64,000 nucleotides of DNA from NCBI RefSeq assembly GCF_023101765.2, contig NC_064228.1, forward strand, positions 3,028,501 through 3,092,500. The letters run 5' to 3'. Made by a program: the position numbers and the translations under genes. Positions 8,627 through 17,564 of the stretch are shown here, piece by piece. The notes beneath the pieces are model-generated. The model was not told the DNA's origin. It did no database searches and worked only from the letters and a program-made list of their open reading frames with translations. Positions within the stretch are counted from its first letter, which is position 1. Every line of letters starts with the position of its first letter. The DNA is from Spodoptera frugiperda (Eukaryota > Arthropoda > Insecta > Lepidoptera > Noctuidae).

Positions 8627-10914
8627 ACCTCACATGGGCGACTCCTTCTCTTGCCTCTAGGATAGTGGATTGGAGAGTGGCTGAGGAAATTGTCACACTT
8701 TCCGACCATCGACACATAGTGTTTGACGTAGCGACCAGTCTGGCCGATGGTCGAAGTGGTGCAACTTCAAATCCGCCGACACGACGTTGGGCCCTCAAAA
8801 AGCTCGATAGAGAAATGCTCATCGCAGCTGCCAACGTCGTTGCCTGGCCAGAAGAGAGTTCGCAGGGGATCTCGCCCGATCCGGAAGGGGAGGCAGTCTG
8901 GTTCCGAGATAAAATGGCATCAATTTGTGACGCGTCTATGCCTCGAATCAGGTGCGGTCAGCGTCCGGGAGCGGCTTACTGGTGGTCGGCAGACATTGCG
9001 CATTTGCGTTCTGTCTGTCTCAGGCTCCGACGCCAGTTCCAGCGTGCTCGACGCAGAAGACAGCCGAGTGCTACTGAAGAGCAGATAACCAGAGCCTACC
9101 GAGAGTACAGGGATGCAACTATGGCACTCCAGCGCGCCATCTTAGATGCCAAGTCTCGATCCTGGAAAGAACTCCTCGAGGGGCTGAACAGGGATCCTTG
9201 GGGAAGACCATATCGTTTGGTCATGGGGAAACTCCGTCCGTGGGTACCTCCCCTTACGGAGACTATGGATCCGGATCTGCTGGAAAGGGTGATAAGCACG
9301 CTCTTTCCAGTAGTGAGAGACAGTCCCTCACTGCCCCTACCTTCAGACTGGTCCTCTGACTTGGGGGTAACCGAAGGGGAGTTGGGTCGAGCCGTGCGTC
9401 GAATGAGTGTTCGTAATACCGCACCTGGCCCGGATGGTGTTCCTGGCCGAGTGTGGGCTCTGGTTATGCATGCTCTTGGGAACCGCTTGCGTCGACTGTT
9501 CGACAGCTGCCTCCAAACAAGCGTGTTTCCCATTCCCTGGAAGGAAGCCGGATTGGTCCTCTTGAAGAAGCAAGACAGGCCCGCGGAGTCTCCCTCTGCA
9601 TATCGTCCCATCTGCCTGCTCGACGAGGTTTCCAAGCTCTTTGAAAGAGTGATTGCTGAAAGGCTCGTCGAGCACCTGTCGCGTGTTGGTCCCGACCTGT
9701 CCGAATGTCAGTATGGTTTCCGGCAGCAGCGTTCCACAATAGATGCGATACTGCGCGTCCGCTCGCTGTCGGATCAGGCAGTTTCTAGGGGTGGGGTTGC
9801 GTTGGCGATAAGCCTAGATATCGTCAACGCTTTTAATTCCCTACCCTGGAAGGCAATCAGGGAGGCCCTAGTTCACCATAGGGTCCCTCCTTATTTGCAG
9901 AACATTGTCGGGGCCTACCTACGTGACCGGCGCATCCGCTATGTGGGCCGGGACGGTAGCGTTCAGCAGAGGGAAATTACGTGCGGAGTTCCACAAGGAT
10001 CGGTATTGGGTCCTTTATTGTGGAACCTCGCTTACGATGCCGTCTTGCGTGTCGATCTTCCCGCTGGCGTCCATATTGTGTGTTATGCAGATGACACTTT
10101 AGTTATGGCCAGTGGGAATACCTTCGAGGAGACCATCCGGCTTTCAGAACTCGGTGTGGCAAAAGTCGTGGCCTCAATTCACGAACTGGGCTTAAAGATA
10201 GCGCCTCAAAAAACGGAGGCGCTCTGGTTTCACAAGCTGCCGAGGACCAGGGAGCCGCCCAGTTCGTCGGTACGAGTCGGAGATGCGCAAGTCCAGGTAG
10301 GCAGGTACCTAAAGTATCTAGGCCTAACCTTGGATAGTCGGTGGGGCTTCGAAAAGCATTTCGAACGCCTGGTCCCCCGAGTCGAGAAGGCAGTGGGTGC
10401 CCTGCACAGACTGCTGCCTAACATTGGGGGACCTCGAGAAGAAGTTCGCCGCCTCTACGCGGGTGTCGTGCGATCGATGGTCCTTTACGGGGCGCCTGTT
10501 TGGTCAGCTCGACTGTCAGGCGTCCGACGCTGTAGAGCGAAAATATATCGTCTGCAGCGGAAAATGGCCATCCGGATCGCACGAGGATACAGAACGGTGT
10601 CCTTTGAGGCGGCAACTCTACTGGCTCGCTTTCCGCCGTTGGATATCCTGGCGGATATGGATGCGAAGGTCTACGACCAAATTCGCACTATCCGCCAAAA
10701 CGGCGGAAGGGTGCCAGAAACGGTGTTCGTCAGGCTGAGGCGGCGGGAAAGGCGACACGCGCTCGAGCGGTGGCGTGAGCGGCTAGAACAGCCGGAGTAC
10801 TCACGCAAGCGCGTTGTCGAAGCCATTCTGCCGCACTTCGAAGCCTGGCTGAAGAGAGGAGCGCGTCTCCTTCAGGCTCACTCAGGTGCTCACCGGACAT
10901 GGTTGTTTCGGTGA
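8605..10914 (+). CDS. ORF2 main piece: endonuclease end and reverse transcriptase
   Basis: This 769-codon piece begins with the end of the endonuclease (IVDLTWATPS, then S33-D34-H35). The RT domain follows: NTAPGPDGVPGRVW, the SAYRPICLLDEVSKLFERVI block, QYGFRQQRSTIDA, motif A with D405 (SLDIVNAFNS), motif B at 461-470 (GVPQGSVLGP), catalytic Y494-A-D-D497, and KYLGLTLDSRW for the thumb side. All three catalytic aspartates are present. The protein copies element RNA at the nicked target. It runs out of frame near 10880, before the C-terminal zinc finger. Sequence style places it in the R1 clade (R1/TRAS/SART/RT1 group); the subfamily was not resolved. Confidence 0.93.
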   Translation: MARESIVDLTWATPSLASRIVDWRVAEEIVTLSDHRHIVFDVATSLADGRSGATSNPPTRRWALKKLDREMLIAAANVVAWPEESSQGISPDPEGEAVWFRDKMASICDASMPRIRCGQRPGAAYWWSADIAHLRSVCLRLRRQFQRARRRRQPSATEEQITRAYREYRDATMALQRAILDAKSRSWKELLEGLNRDPWGRPYRLVMGKLRPWVPPLTETMDPDLLERVISTLFPVVRDSPSLPLPSDWSSDLGVTEGELGRAVRRMSVRNTAPGPDGVPGRVWALVMHALGNRLRRLFDSCLQTSVFPIPWKEAGLVLLKKQDRPAESPSAYRPICLLDEVSKLFERVIAERLVEHLSRVGPDLSECQYGFRQQRSTIDAILRVRSLSDQAVSRGGVALAISLDIVNAFNSLPWKAIREALVHHRVPPYLQNIVGAYLRDRRIRYVGRDGSVQQREITCGVPQGSVLGPLLWNLAYDAVLRVDLPAGVHIVCYADDTLVMASGNTFEETIRLSELGVAKVVASIHELGLKIAPQKTEALWFHKLPRTREPPSSSVRVGDAQVQVGRYLKYLGLTLDSRWGFEKHFERLVPRVEKAVGALHRLLPNIGGPREEVRRLYAGVVRSMVLYGAPVWSARLSGVRRCRAKIYRLQRKMAIRIARGYRTVSFEAATLLARFPPLDILADMDAKVYDQIRTIRQNGGRVPETVFVRLRRRERRHALERWRERLEQPEYSRKRVVEAILPHFEAWLKRGARLLQAHSGAHRTWLFR

Positions 10915-11224
10915 GTACCTGAACAAGATTGGGCGAGAGGCCACGGCAAATTGCCATCATTGCGGATGTAACTTTGATACGGCACAGCACACGCTTGAGG
11001 AGTGCACAGCATGGGAATCTGAGCGGCGGGTCCTAGTTGCCAGGATCGGGCGAGACCTGTCTCTGCCAGCAGTAATTACAGCTATGCTGACAGAGGCAGA
11101 AAACTGGAGAGAGGTGGCCTCCTTTTGCGAGACTGTAATGTCCCAAAAGGAGGCGGCCGAGCGGGATCGTGAGAGGGATCCCACCCGTAGAAGGCGTCGA
11201 GGTGGCAACCGCCGCGGCGCCTAA
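10886..11224 (+). CDS. ORF2 C-terminal piece with CCHC finger
   Basis: This 112-codon piece picks up from the third frameshift. LTGHGCFGEYLNKIGRE is the conserved lead-in, followed by a C23-X2-C26-X8-H35-X4-C40 finger typical of the R1-clade ORF2 end. The tail is very basic (TRRRRRGGNRR). In this clade the finger is thought to help bind nucleic acid during priming. The same region is found as fragments at 19936-20273 and 54286-54675 from a different R1-like family (finger spacing C-X2-C-X9-H-X4-C in the latter). Confidence 0.88.
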   Translation: MLTGHGCFGEYLNKIGREATANCHHCGCNFDTAQHTLEECTAWESERRVLVARIGRDLSLPAVITAMLTEAENWREVASFCETVMSQKEAAERDRERDPTRRRRRGGNRRGA

Positions 11225-11227
11225 CAT

Positions 11228-11584
11228 GTCGATACCTTGTCTATATTATATTAGCAGGTAAACCTTTGGGGTCATGGGCGCATAGAGTGGGGAATCTAGG
11301 CGCCCACTCAATGACCTCAAGGAAGACGGCGGCACAGTGGTCACGTGTCGCCGTGCACTATATTGCACAGAGAGGGATAAGGATGACAAATAGGTCTCCA
11401 TAGAGAAGTGCCTTACGGGCGTTGCACCACGGGGGCTCCGGGGTTGGTCTACTAAGAGGGCCCGGTGCCTCCTTTAGGTGCAGATGGTGGCCACCGGGGA
11501 GGTTTTAGTGCGGTAAAAATCCCACACTCCCTAGTTTTTTCCCCAAAAAGCTAGGCGCCCTTTGAAGGTTTTCCCCCCGTCAAC
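11228..11584 (+). promoter_or_regulatory. 3' UTR of the R1-clade element with conserved end structure
   Basis: The last ~95 bp (11491-11584) contain ccggggaggttttag, then gcggtaaaaatc, then a stem cctagttttt / aaaaagctagg with one bulged G. The same order is seen at the ends of family L and of the 51.7-kb element. It is likely the RNA structure recognised by the reverse transcriptase; see findings. Confidence 0.65.
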
Positions 11585-11608
11585 AAAAAAAAAAAAAAAA
11601 AAAAAAAA

Positions 11609-11622
11609 GGTATGACGACACG
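11609..11622. repeat. Right target-site duplication of the R1-clade element
   Basis: ggtatgacgacacg follows the 24-A tail (11585-11608) and matches 5794-5807 at 13 of 14 positions. Confidence 0.85.
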
Positions 11623-12039
11623 ATAAACGTTTTTCTTTTTTTAATCGGGCCATTCATCTTAGCCTTGTCTTTTCAAATACATACGAGTATCAACACATGA
11701 TCAAAAAAAGCCAATTTAAAACCATGCATGTCCAATTTCCTCTTAATTTTCATTACACGCGAACATGTGCTTTATCGTAAACGGTATGTGATGTATAAAA
11801 AATCAATTTTCTTTGAAGATTGCTCATTTCCCTCTGTCTTAGCTACTGATGTGAGCGTGTACTCGTAGGCATATAATTAACTTTGTTTTTCAAGGGATCT
11901 CATTTCAAAATATAATGAGGTCTGAAGTACCTCCTGCTGTATATTACATACTTATATCTGTGCTTATCTATCTGTTGGTGCCTACTAATAATATTTGATT
12001 ATTAGGATACCTACATTTTTTTTTATTAATAATTTCTTG
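11623..12039. other. AT-rich stretch, no gene seen
   Basis: No open frame or repeat that I recognise. Confidence 0.35.
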
Positions 12040-12206
12040 CACACTTGCCCTAAGATTTACTCCTGTATCTTCGGTGCGTTTACAAACATACAATTTCACA
12101 TGAAAGGGACACTCAGACCCGAAACAACAATTTGTGCATCACACAAAAACTTGCTCTGTGCGGGAATGTTGCACGGCAGCCAGTTGGCTAGCCACCGCGC
12201 AGTCAA
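12040..12206 (-). repeat. SINE-B copy
   Basis: It contains tttacaaacatacaatttca, gacccgaaacaacaatttgt, the gtgcgggaat B-box remnant, and gcacggcagccagttgg of the tRNA-like head. The B box has lost its tcgaaccc core. Confidence 0.7.
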
Positions 12207-12849
12207 ACATTAATTGTCTTCACCTCAATTCTTTCCGTGATGTTGGTATGAACTAACTAAGAGATTACGCATTTAACAGAGACCGGGTAGCAGCGCTCTC
12301 TGATAAACCTGAACCTTTTGAGTTGCAATTTCTGATCCGTCTAAGAAACTTGGATAGTATGGCAAACTGTAATAGATAGAAGACGCCCAAAGTGAACTGT
12401 CACATACTTTTGATAGTTTAATAATGTCCTGAAATTAAATTCGTCAGCAAAACTACATCAATAAGAACTATAAAACTAACTATCAGACACAGCATTCCTT
12501 GCTTTTTAGGTATCAGATAAAACCCCGGACAAAGTCGCTAGCAAAACCAACGTTCCAAGCTATAAAAAGCAAATATTTCATTATATTTTTTTTACTAACT
12601 ACAAACAACAAACGATCCAACGTTTGTCCAAATGATTGGAATACTTGCCCAACTTGTTGGCTACAGTTTCGATAACCCAACCCTTTTCACTGCGAAGGTA
12701 TTTGGAGCGAAGCAACGAATTACTAAGGAATCTCTTTGAAGTCAATCAATGGATGGACCCGTTACTGGCTGATGCATAGGTTGTTAAATCAATAAGGACT
12801 AGAAGAAATCAATATGCAATCAATCTCATTCCGATGGATACTAGTAGCT
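12207..12849. other. No gene seen
   Basis: AT-rich sequence without recognisable repeats or coding signal. Confidence 0.35.
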
Positions 12850-12957
12850 TTTTTTTGAGGGGAAAAATCATCCAATGACTCTCACGCCCGCCTTGGGTGA
12901 AGCGGGAGGGAGTGTCAGACTCTTACTGACTAAAAGCTATTCTGTTCCTACTTCTGC
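12850..12957 (-). mobile_element. R1-like LINE 3'-UTR copy (family L)
   Basis: An eight-T run (12851-12858) then gaggggaaaaatcatccaat, a stem cgccttgggtgaagcggg, and gactcttactgactaaaagc. Strongly 5'-truncated (about 110 bp). Confidence 0.75.
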
Positions 12958-12962
12958 TTTGA

Positions 12963-13008
12963 TAATAATTATTAATCTAGTATATCTCACGAAAGTTATA
13001 ATAAAACA
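12963..13008 (+). repeat. 3' tail fragment of the foldback family of 39.9/45.6 kb
   Basis: ataattattaatctagtata, then tctcacgaaagttataataaaa, matches the arm-tail part of the element at 39932-40077 (ctcacgaaagttacaataaa). Confidence 0.5.
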
Positions 13009-13355
13009 TTTTTTATGGGACTACAATAAATTTAACAACTTTAAAACGTATTTATTACTTTAGAAGATGCACTAAAATCCCATGTCTCTTATACACAGTA
13101 TAACTTTTTCCATTTAAAATAATAGCCAATAATATTATAAGGAGAATAATAGTCAAACATCACCTCCATTTTTCCTTATCCCCGAAGGGAATTGTCAGGC
13201 GTGACGTCACGTCATGTTTTGACAACTAAAACATTTGAACACATTACTTCACATTTCAAAACCTCCCCTTGGGCATCTCTTACTTTTTTATCCAAATGAC
13301 ATTATAATTTTTAAAGTGTAAAAGTTTGAATTTTATTTGTGTCAGGGTTCCATAT
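13009..13355. other. No gene; a short SINE-A 3' remnant
   Basis: ttatccccgaagggaattgt and gcgtgacgtcacgtcatg near 13177-13215 resemble the antisense SINE-A end. The rest is unremarkable. Confidence 0.35.
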
Positions 13356-13481
13356 ACCGGAGCTGCGGTCTGTCTAGCAGGTTACCGGGGCTCTGGCTCG
13401 AAAAGCAGGAGTAGGAACTGGGTGGTTCTTAGTTAATAAGAATCTGACACTCCTTCTTACCTCGCCCAAAGCGGGAAAAGT
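13356..13481 (+). mobile_element. R1-like LINE 3'-UTR copy (family L), cut by MITE-M
   Basis: It runs from ccggagctgcggtctgtcta through aaaagcaggagtaggaactg and tctgacactccttcttacc toward the terminal cattggatg. There it passes directly into MITE-M sequence at tggatggcttccaccaat. Confidence 0.7.
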
Positions 13482-13736
13482 CAATGGATGGCTTCCACCA
13501 ATAATATTCATTGGTACAAAGTTTAGCACTGGTGGAAACGAAATGACCTAAGCTTTGTTTTTATATGGAAAGATGCACACTTCCAAAGCTACTATCGATA
13601 CATCGCATACTGAGCTGCGCATCTTCCTCTCACAGCTGCATTGCTTAGTATCGATGGAAACAGTCACATGTTTCATACCTTAACTATTACAATACATCTT
13701 CGTAGCATACCTACATAGCACATCTCTGGCGGAAAA
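13482..13736 (+). repeat. MITE-M copy, left end missing
   Basis: It carries ggcttccaccaataatattc, atggaaagatgcaca, atcgatacatcgcatactga and ends at tagcacatctctggcggaaa. Confidence 0.75.
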
Positions 13737-13995
13737 GCAACCGAATTCTACTAACAGTCTAGACACTATGATATCACTATTTAACTGATATTTAATTTTC
13801 AAAATCATTATACATAATCACTATTAATATTAATATATTAATAAGTACATAATATAAAACAAAATTACTTCATTAAATTATCTAACTTTGAAGTCGAAAC
13901 AATTTAATTAAGTACATTTCAACAATTGCAATACAACCGAATAGATTCTGAGTTACGTCGTCGCGGCGTTTGTACTTTATTTGAAGCACATTTAA
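13737..13995. other. AT-rich stretch, no gene seen
   Basis: Very AT-rich; tandem taatattaatatattaataa near 13820. Nothing coding. Confidence 0.35.
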
Positions 13996-14139
13996 TTTTA
14001 AGCGGAGGCCACACAACGTCAGCGAGCGGCGGGCGGGCTAGGCCAGGGAACATCGTTTCACCTCTTTACATACTTCGGTTCACACCGCGATCTACCGACT
14101 AACCTAACGGGCTAACGCCTAAATACTGAAATGCTACTC

Positions 14140-14329
14140 AATTTTAAGTTGTACTTAAATATCGTGCTATCTCTGTCATTTTATAAAGAATGATTTATAA
14201 CCTTCCTCGATAAATGCGCTATCCAACACAAAAATAATTATTCAAATCAGATCAGTGGTTCCTGAGATTAGCGCGTTCAAATAAACAAACAATCAAACAA
14301 ACTCTTCAGCTTTATAATATTAGTATAGA
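14140..14329 (-). mobile_element. Helitron-family fragment with its 5' end
   Basis: Its minus-strand start TCTATACTAATATTATAAAG and the following agcgctaatctc region match the Helitron at 36051-36244. The CTAG end was not found, so this copy is cut or rearranged inside the GC-rich block. Confidence 0.55.
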
Positions 14330-14577
14330 TTGATAGGGACAGAACTAGTTTTGAGAGCGTCTTAAAATTTAGTAGCGTTTGAGTATTCGGACATAAGTTA
14401 ACGAAATATCCAACGATTCCAGCGAAGCTACTCGTTCACCTCGTTGGTGGGCCCGGGTTTCGCTAGCTTAGCTCGCCCGCTCGCCCGGTTCGTTCGTTCG
14501 CCCGTCCTCCCCGTTTTGAGTAGACTAGTCGACGCTCCGCTCCGCCCGTCGCTCGTCTGTCCTTAGTTTTCGGTGTG

Positions 14578-14646
14578 AACCCTATAGTTTAGAAAGAAAG
14601 AAGAAAGAAAGCAAGCTCTTTCTTCTTTCTTAACCCTATAGTTTAG
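14578..14646. repeat. 39-nt hairpin inside a 15-bp direct duplication
   Basis: aaccctatagtttag is repeated exactly at 14578-14592 and 14632-14646. The 39 nt between them fold on themselves: arms aagaaagaagaaagaaag and ctctttcttctttctt. A hairpin bounded by a target-like duplication suggests a small insertion event. Confidence 0.8.
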
Positions 14647-14746
14647 CTCGCCTATATTTCGCGTAGTTTGTATAGTTTCCTTCGTTCGCTTCGCTCGCCC
14701 GCTAGCTGGCGCTATGGCCCGCGCTTTAGTCAACTGGTGCATTTAC

Positions 14747-15140
14747 AAAGTGACTTGTCTTCACAATTTACAATCGTACTTGAACAATACTTTATTGTAT
14801 ACTGTGTTTTAGAGAAAATTCAGCCTTTGTTTATTCGCGTGGAATGACGATACATCAAAGATTGGAAACTATTTCAATAGATCGTTCTTCTGTTTTCAAT
14901 TCAACTTTTGATGTTATGTAAGTGAACTAGGTTTTGCCTGTGACTTTGATCTTTTGTATGAATTAGAGGAATGATAATTAAATATGTGTGTGCATGTAAC
15001 ATGGTGGCGACAAAGTAAGACTCTTTTGTCACTTACCGTTCTCCAGTCACAGGTATTGTACAAGCCAACTGAGCGTGGAAATGATGGCAAACCCTCTTTC
15101 ATAGTGGAGACTCATAAGTATCTGAGATTGTGTGTTTGTG
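14747..15140. other. No gene seen
   Basis: AT-rich. Short open frames at 14914-15102 (-) and 14984-15190 (+) overlap and have no recognisable features. Confidence 0.35.
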
Positions 15141-15266
15141 TGTATGTTTGTTACTCAATCACGTCAAAACGGCTAAAAGGATCGAGATGAAATTTGGAAT
15201 AGAGATAGATTGTGGTCTGGAATAACACATTGGTTATTTTTTATCCGACGGGAATACAGAAGCTAG
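15141..15266 (+). mobile_element. Helitron 3' end fragment
   Basis: tttgttactcaatcacgtca and attgtggtctggaataacac match other Helitron copies (29.7 and 36.8 kb). It ends CTAG (15263-15266) followed by T, the expected Helitron 3' terminus. Confidence 0.5.
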
Positions 15267-15460
15267 TATGAACAGTATTATCGAGTCTCCTATCTCTAGA
15301 CTCAAAAATCAAACACTTTATATTTATGACCATCAAAATGATAATGTGATTGGAAATACATAAACGTTAAACATACACACTCCAATACCCAAATCCCCTT
15401 AACATACGGTACCCAAAAACCTACCATAATTCACATAGAAAAACACAATTTATCTTAATC

Positions 15461-15778
15461 TTACTTATTCCCAAGATAAGTAAGCAACTTTCCAAGTTTG
15501 ACAGCAGGTCCTGTCAAAACTTGTTTGACATCTGAATCGCAATCGAGATGGTGAATCGATTTCGAAAAGTGGGAATCGATTCTCGTGCGACAGGTGCCAT
15601 CAACAGCTTGGAGAATCAATGATAAAGTTTTAGAGGGGCTGAGTTTTTGTGTGGATATCTGAGATGTAGTTGTGGTGACGGTGTTTTTTGGTGCTCTCGT
15701 CAATGGCTCTTTAGTGTTTCGCAGGTTTGGCGATGACAGAATTCGATACTTTATTGTTTTTTTATTTTTTAAATACAT
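15461..15778 (-). CDS. Unrecognised open frame, possible small gene or exon
   Basis: This is a 105-codon ATG-to-stop frame in a stretch that I cannot assign to any repeat. The product is basic and Ser/Thr-rich: MYLKNKKTIKYRILSSPN at the start, a TTTTSQIST run, then FSKSIHHLDCDSDVKQVL and an end at KLLTYLGNK. There is no signal peptide, membrane segment or motif that I know. An upstream extension of 21 codons runs into repeat sequence and is probably not coding. It could be a chance frame. Its length is notable only because this AT-rich DNA usually breaks frames quickly. Confidence 0.2.
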   Translation of the reverse strand: MYLKNKKTIKYRILSSPNLRNTKEPLTRAPKNTVTTTTSQISTQKLSPSKTLSLILQAVDGTCRTRIDSHFSKSIHHLDCDSDVKQVLTGPAVKLGKLLTYLGNK

Positions 15779-15801
15779 ACTTGCAGCTACGATGCAGACC
15801 T

Positions 15802-15814
15802 GTGGACGCTTACC
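15802..15814. repeat. Solo MITE end (gtggacgcttacc)
   Basis: gatgcagacctgtggacgct, then tacc, matches the terminal repeats of the compound MITE at 56575-57078. Confidence 0.5.
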
Positions 15815-15821
15815 ATAATGA

Positions 15822-16020
15822 TGCGGCCTACGATGGAACACGTCTGCCCATTAGCAAACTATTGACTTAAGCGCTTCGTGTGAGTGGGTGGGATATCTAC
15901 CATGAAGCGATGGCGCTTCGCCTATTGTCTTATAGTTCGATGATGGAAAGGACTTGGGGGAATCTAGTTGCGATTCTCCCGCACACTCATCGAAATGTAT
16001 CCGGTAAAAAACGGAAACTT
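15822..16020 (-). mobile_element. CR1/Daphne-like LINE C-terminal fragment
   Basis: This is the minus-strand homologue of 20600-20890, with cgaagcgcttaagtc, gtagatatcccacccactca, acttgattccccc-type and gatacatttcgatgag blocks. About 90 bp of the coding end is deleted relative to the 20.8-kb copy, so it is a dead fragment. Confidence 0.65.
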
Positions 16021-16041
16021 TGCGCTTTGTTTTTAAAATAA

Positions 16042-16148
16042 ACCGTTGTCCCACTCTAGTATTTTTCTCGTTTTGTGCGTTTACAAACATACAATTTCAC
16101 ATGCACATGACACCCAGACTATGCCGCGTCAATCGTGCAGCCACACAT
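16042..16148 (-). repeat. SINE-B fragment
   Basis: ttgtcccactctagtatttt, tttacaaacatacaatttca, cacccagac. The tRNA-like head is lost. Confidence 0.6.
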
Positions 16149-16509
16149 TTGTCATCACTCTTATTTAAAAAAAGTAGTGACACTAACATGATGTATTCTA
16201 CTCCCTCGCTTGCACAATCAAGAAAATTCTTCACTAAAAATTATCTTCCAAAGGGTTCCTACAGACTAAAGTGTCAGATGCTCTTATAGAAACGTCAGTT
16301 AGCTGTCAGTTGCCATCATGTGTGGTGGCTGAACCAATATACTTGCAAATGAAGATCTCTATGCGATAAAATGGAACAAAAATTTTATTATATTACACAT
16401 AGTGTGTTGATTGATATGGGATGACTTTGTTTGAATGTGAGTCTTAAAAGAATTGTGATTTCTTTCCTTTTTTGAGAGGTTGAGTTTGGTTTGTAATTTC
16501 GTTCCATTT
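16149..16509. other. No gene seen
   Basis: AT-rich; no motif recognised. Confidence 0.35.
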
Positions 16510-16851
16510 TCTACCAGAGATGTGCTATGCTATATTGCTGTGGATGCGTTTGGCTTCCACCAATCAGATTCATTGGTACACATAGCTTAGGACTGGTGGA
16601 AACGGATGCAGCTAAGCTCTGTAAAATACGTGCCATGGATGTCCGCTATGAATGGTTACCTTACTATCGACACATTACATACTCGAGCTGCGCATCTTCC
16701 TCGCACAGCTACTTTGCGGCGGCACATCTTCATAGCACATCTTACTGGCACAGCTACATAGCTTAGTATCAGTAGAAACGGTCACATAGTTTCACAACTT
16801 AGCTATTACATCTTCGCAGCATAACTACGTAGCACATCTCTGGTGGAAAAG
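16510..16851 (+). repeat. MITE-M, near-complete copy
   Basis: The left end is ttctaccagagatgtgctat and the right end tagcacatctctggtggaaa then agcaccc. The ends are inverted copies. Internal landmarks are gcttccaccaatcagattca, atggatgtccgctatgaatg and catagtttcacaacttagct. There is no open frame. Confidence 0.8.
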
Positions 16852-17231
16852 CACCCAAAAATGGAAAACTGTCAATGAATACAAACAAATAAAATTATAA
16901 AACACTTTCCAAATTATACTACTACTCATCCAAATACTCACTCAACAAACCGCAGCTTAACTTTTGAACAACTAACACGCATTATCCCCGATCTTTATCA
17001 AAGTCGTACAACATAAAACATAAATTACTTTAAACTAAAACTAATAGCTGTTACAAAAGGCACATTTGCGCCAAATTGCCAAACGTTTGGCGGAGTGCCA
17101 ACCATATTGCCATATTGGCAGGCCTGGTACATTGTGACAGGGTTAATCTTTTACCTAGGTGACATAATCAGGCTTTGTTTAATACCTGGATAAAGCTACA
17201 GTGTCTGCCGATAAATTTTGCACATCGATCT
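16852..17231. other. No gene seen
   Basis: AT-rich. The ttgccaaacgtttggcggag region near 17075-17130 is locally palindromic. Confidence 0.35.
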
Positions 17232-17290
17232 TTCACATCACATTACATCAACAGCCTATAAAGTGGCCCGAGCAAAGGCCTTTTCTCACA
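17232..17290 (-). repeat. Repeat D fragment
   Basis: Antisense copy of the tail seen at 59096-59195: acatcaacagcctataaagt, then gcaaaggccttttctca. Confidence 0.5.
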
Positions 17291-17342
17291 TCTAGATTCA
17301 CTGACGGACAGACTGACTGACTATTGTTTACTTCTTTCTTTG

Positions 17343-17410
17343 TCGACGTTTCAAAAGTACCTAAGTATATGGTTTAATTGGAATAAATTATTTGACTTTG
17401 ACTTTGACAC
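17343..17410 (+). repeat. Repeat E: LINE-type tail with GACTTT units
   Basis: gacgtttcaaaagtacctaa, then ggaataaattatttgacttt repeated as (gacttt)n. The same tail occurs at 30598-30664 and 32522-32596 (+) and at 30993-31066 (-). It is the 3' end of an unidentified retroposon. Confidence 0.55.
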
Positions 17411-17564
17411 ACAGAGAAGTTATATAAGCAATAATTCAAAATTACGGATTGGCAATTTCAAACTTATAATTAGAGATTATAAGCCCCAACTTCCTCCTGA
17501 TGTTTTCATGCGTTTGTCAGTAGTATCTAAATACGTAATCTTAGGAAGTACAGTCTTTCTCAGG

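Larger units (their letters stand above)
5808..11608 (+). mobile_element. R1-clade non-LTR retrotransposon, nearly full length, frameshifted
   Basis: The parts in order are a 622-bp 5' UTR, an ORF1 (gag-like, three CCHC knuckles), an ORF2 (EEP endonuclease, reverse transcriptase, C-terminal CCHC finger), a ~360-bp 3' UTR and a 24-A tail. 14-bp direct repeats flank it (13/14 match). R1-clade LINEs move by target-primed reverse transcription and many are site-specific. Here the flank is not 28S rDNA, so this is not classical R1; I see no telomeric TTAGG either. Frameshifts near 7575, 8615 and 10882 make it inactive as read. The long tail and well-kept duplication suggest a young insertion, or indel errors in the assembly. 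Confidence 0.92.
13996..14745. repeat. GC-rich repeat block with inverted ends, interrupted
   Basis: CpG-rich segments at 14000-14125 and 14440-14735 stand out from AT-rich surroundings. ggttcacaccg (14077-14087) and cggtgtgaacc (14571-14581) are exact reverse complements. The gcgagcggcgggcgggc / cgctcgcccgctagc blocks also oppose each other. This looks like a DNA-transposon relic that was split by later insertions; the class is not recognised. Confidence 0.4.

Noticed and set aside
9096..9635. 179-codon antisense frame
   Set aside because: It is the shadow of the reverse transcriptase frame, which has all catalytic motifs on the plus strand.
5808..11608. Classical R1 in 28S rDNA, or a telomeric SART/TRAS insertion
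   Set aside because: The flanks show neither rRNA sequence nor TTAGG repeats.
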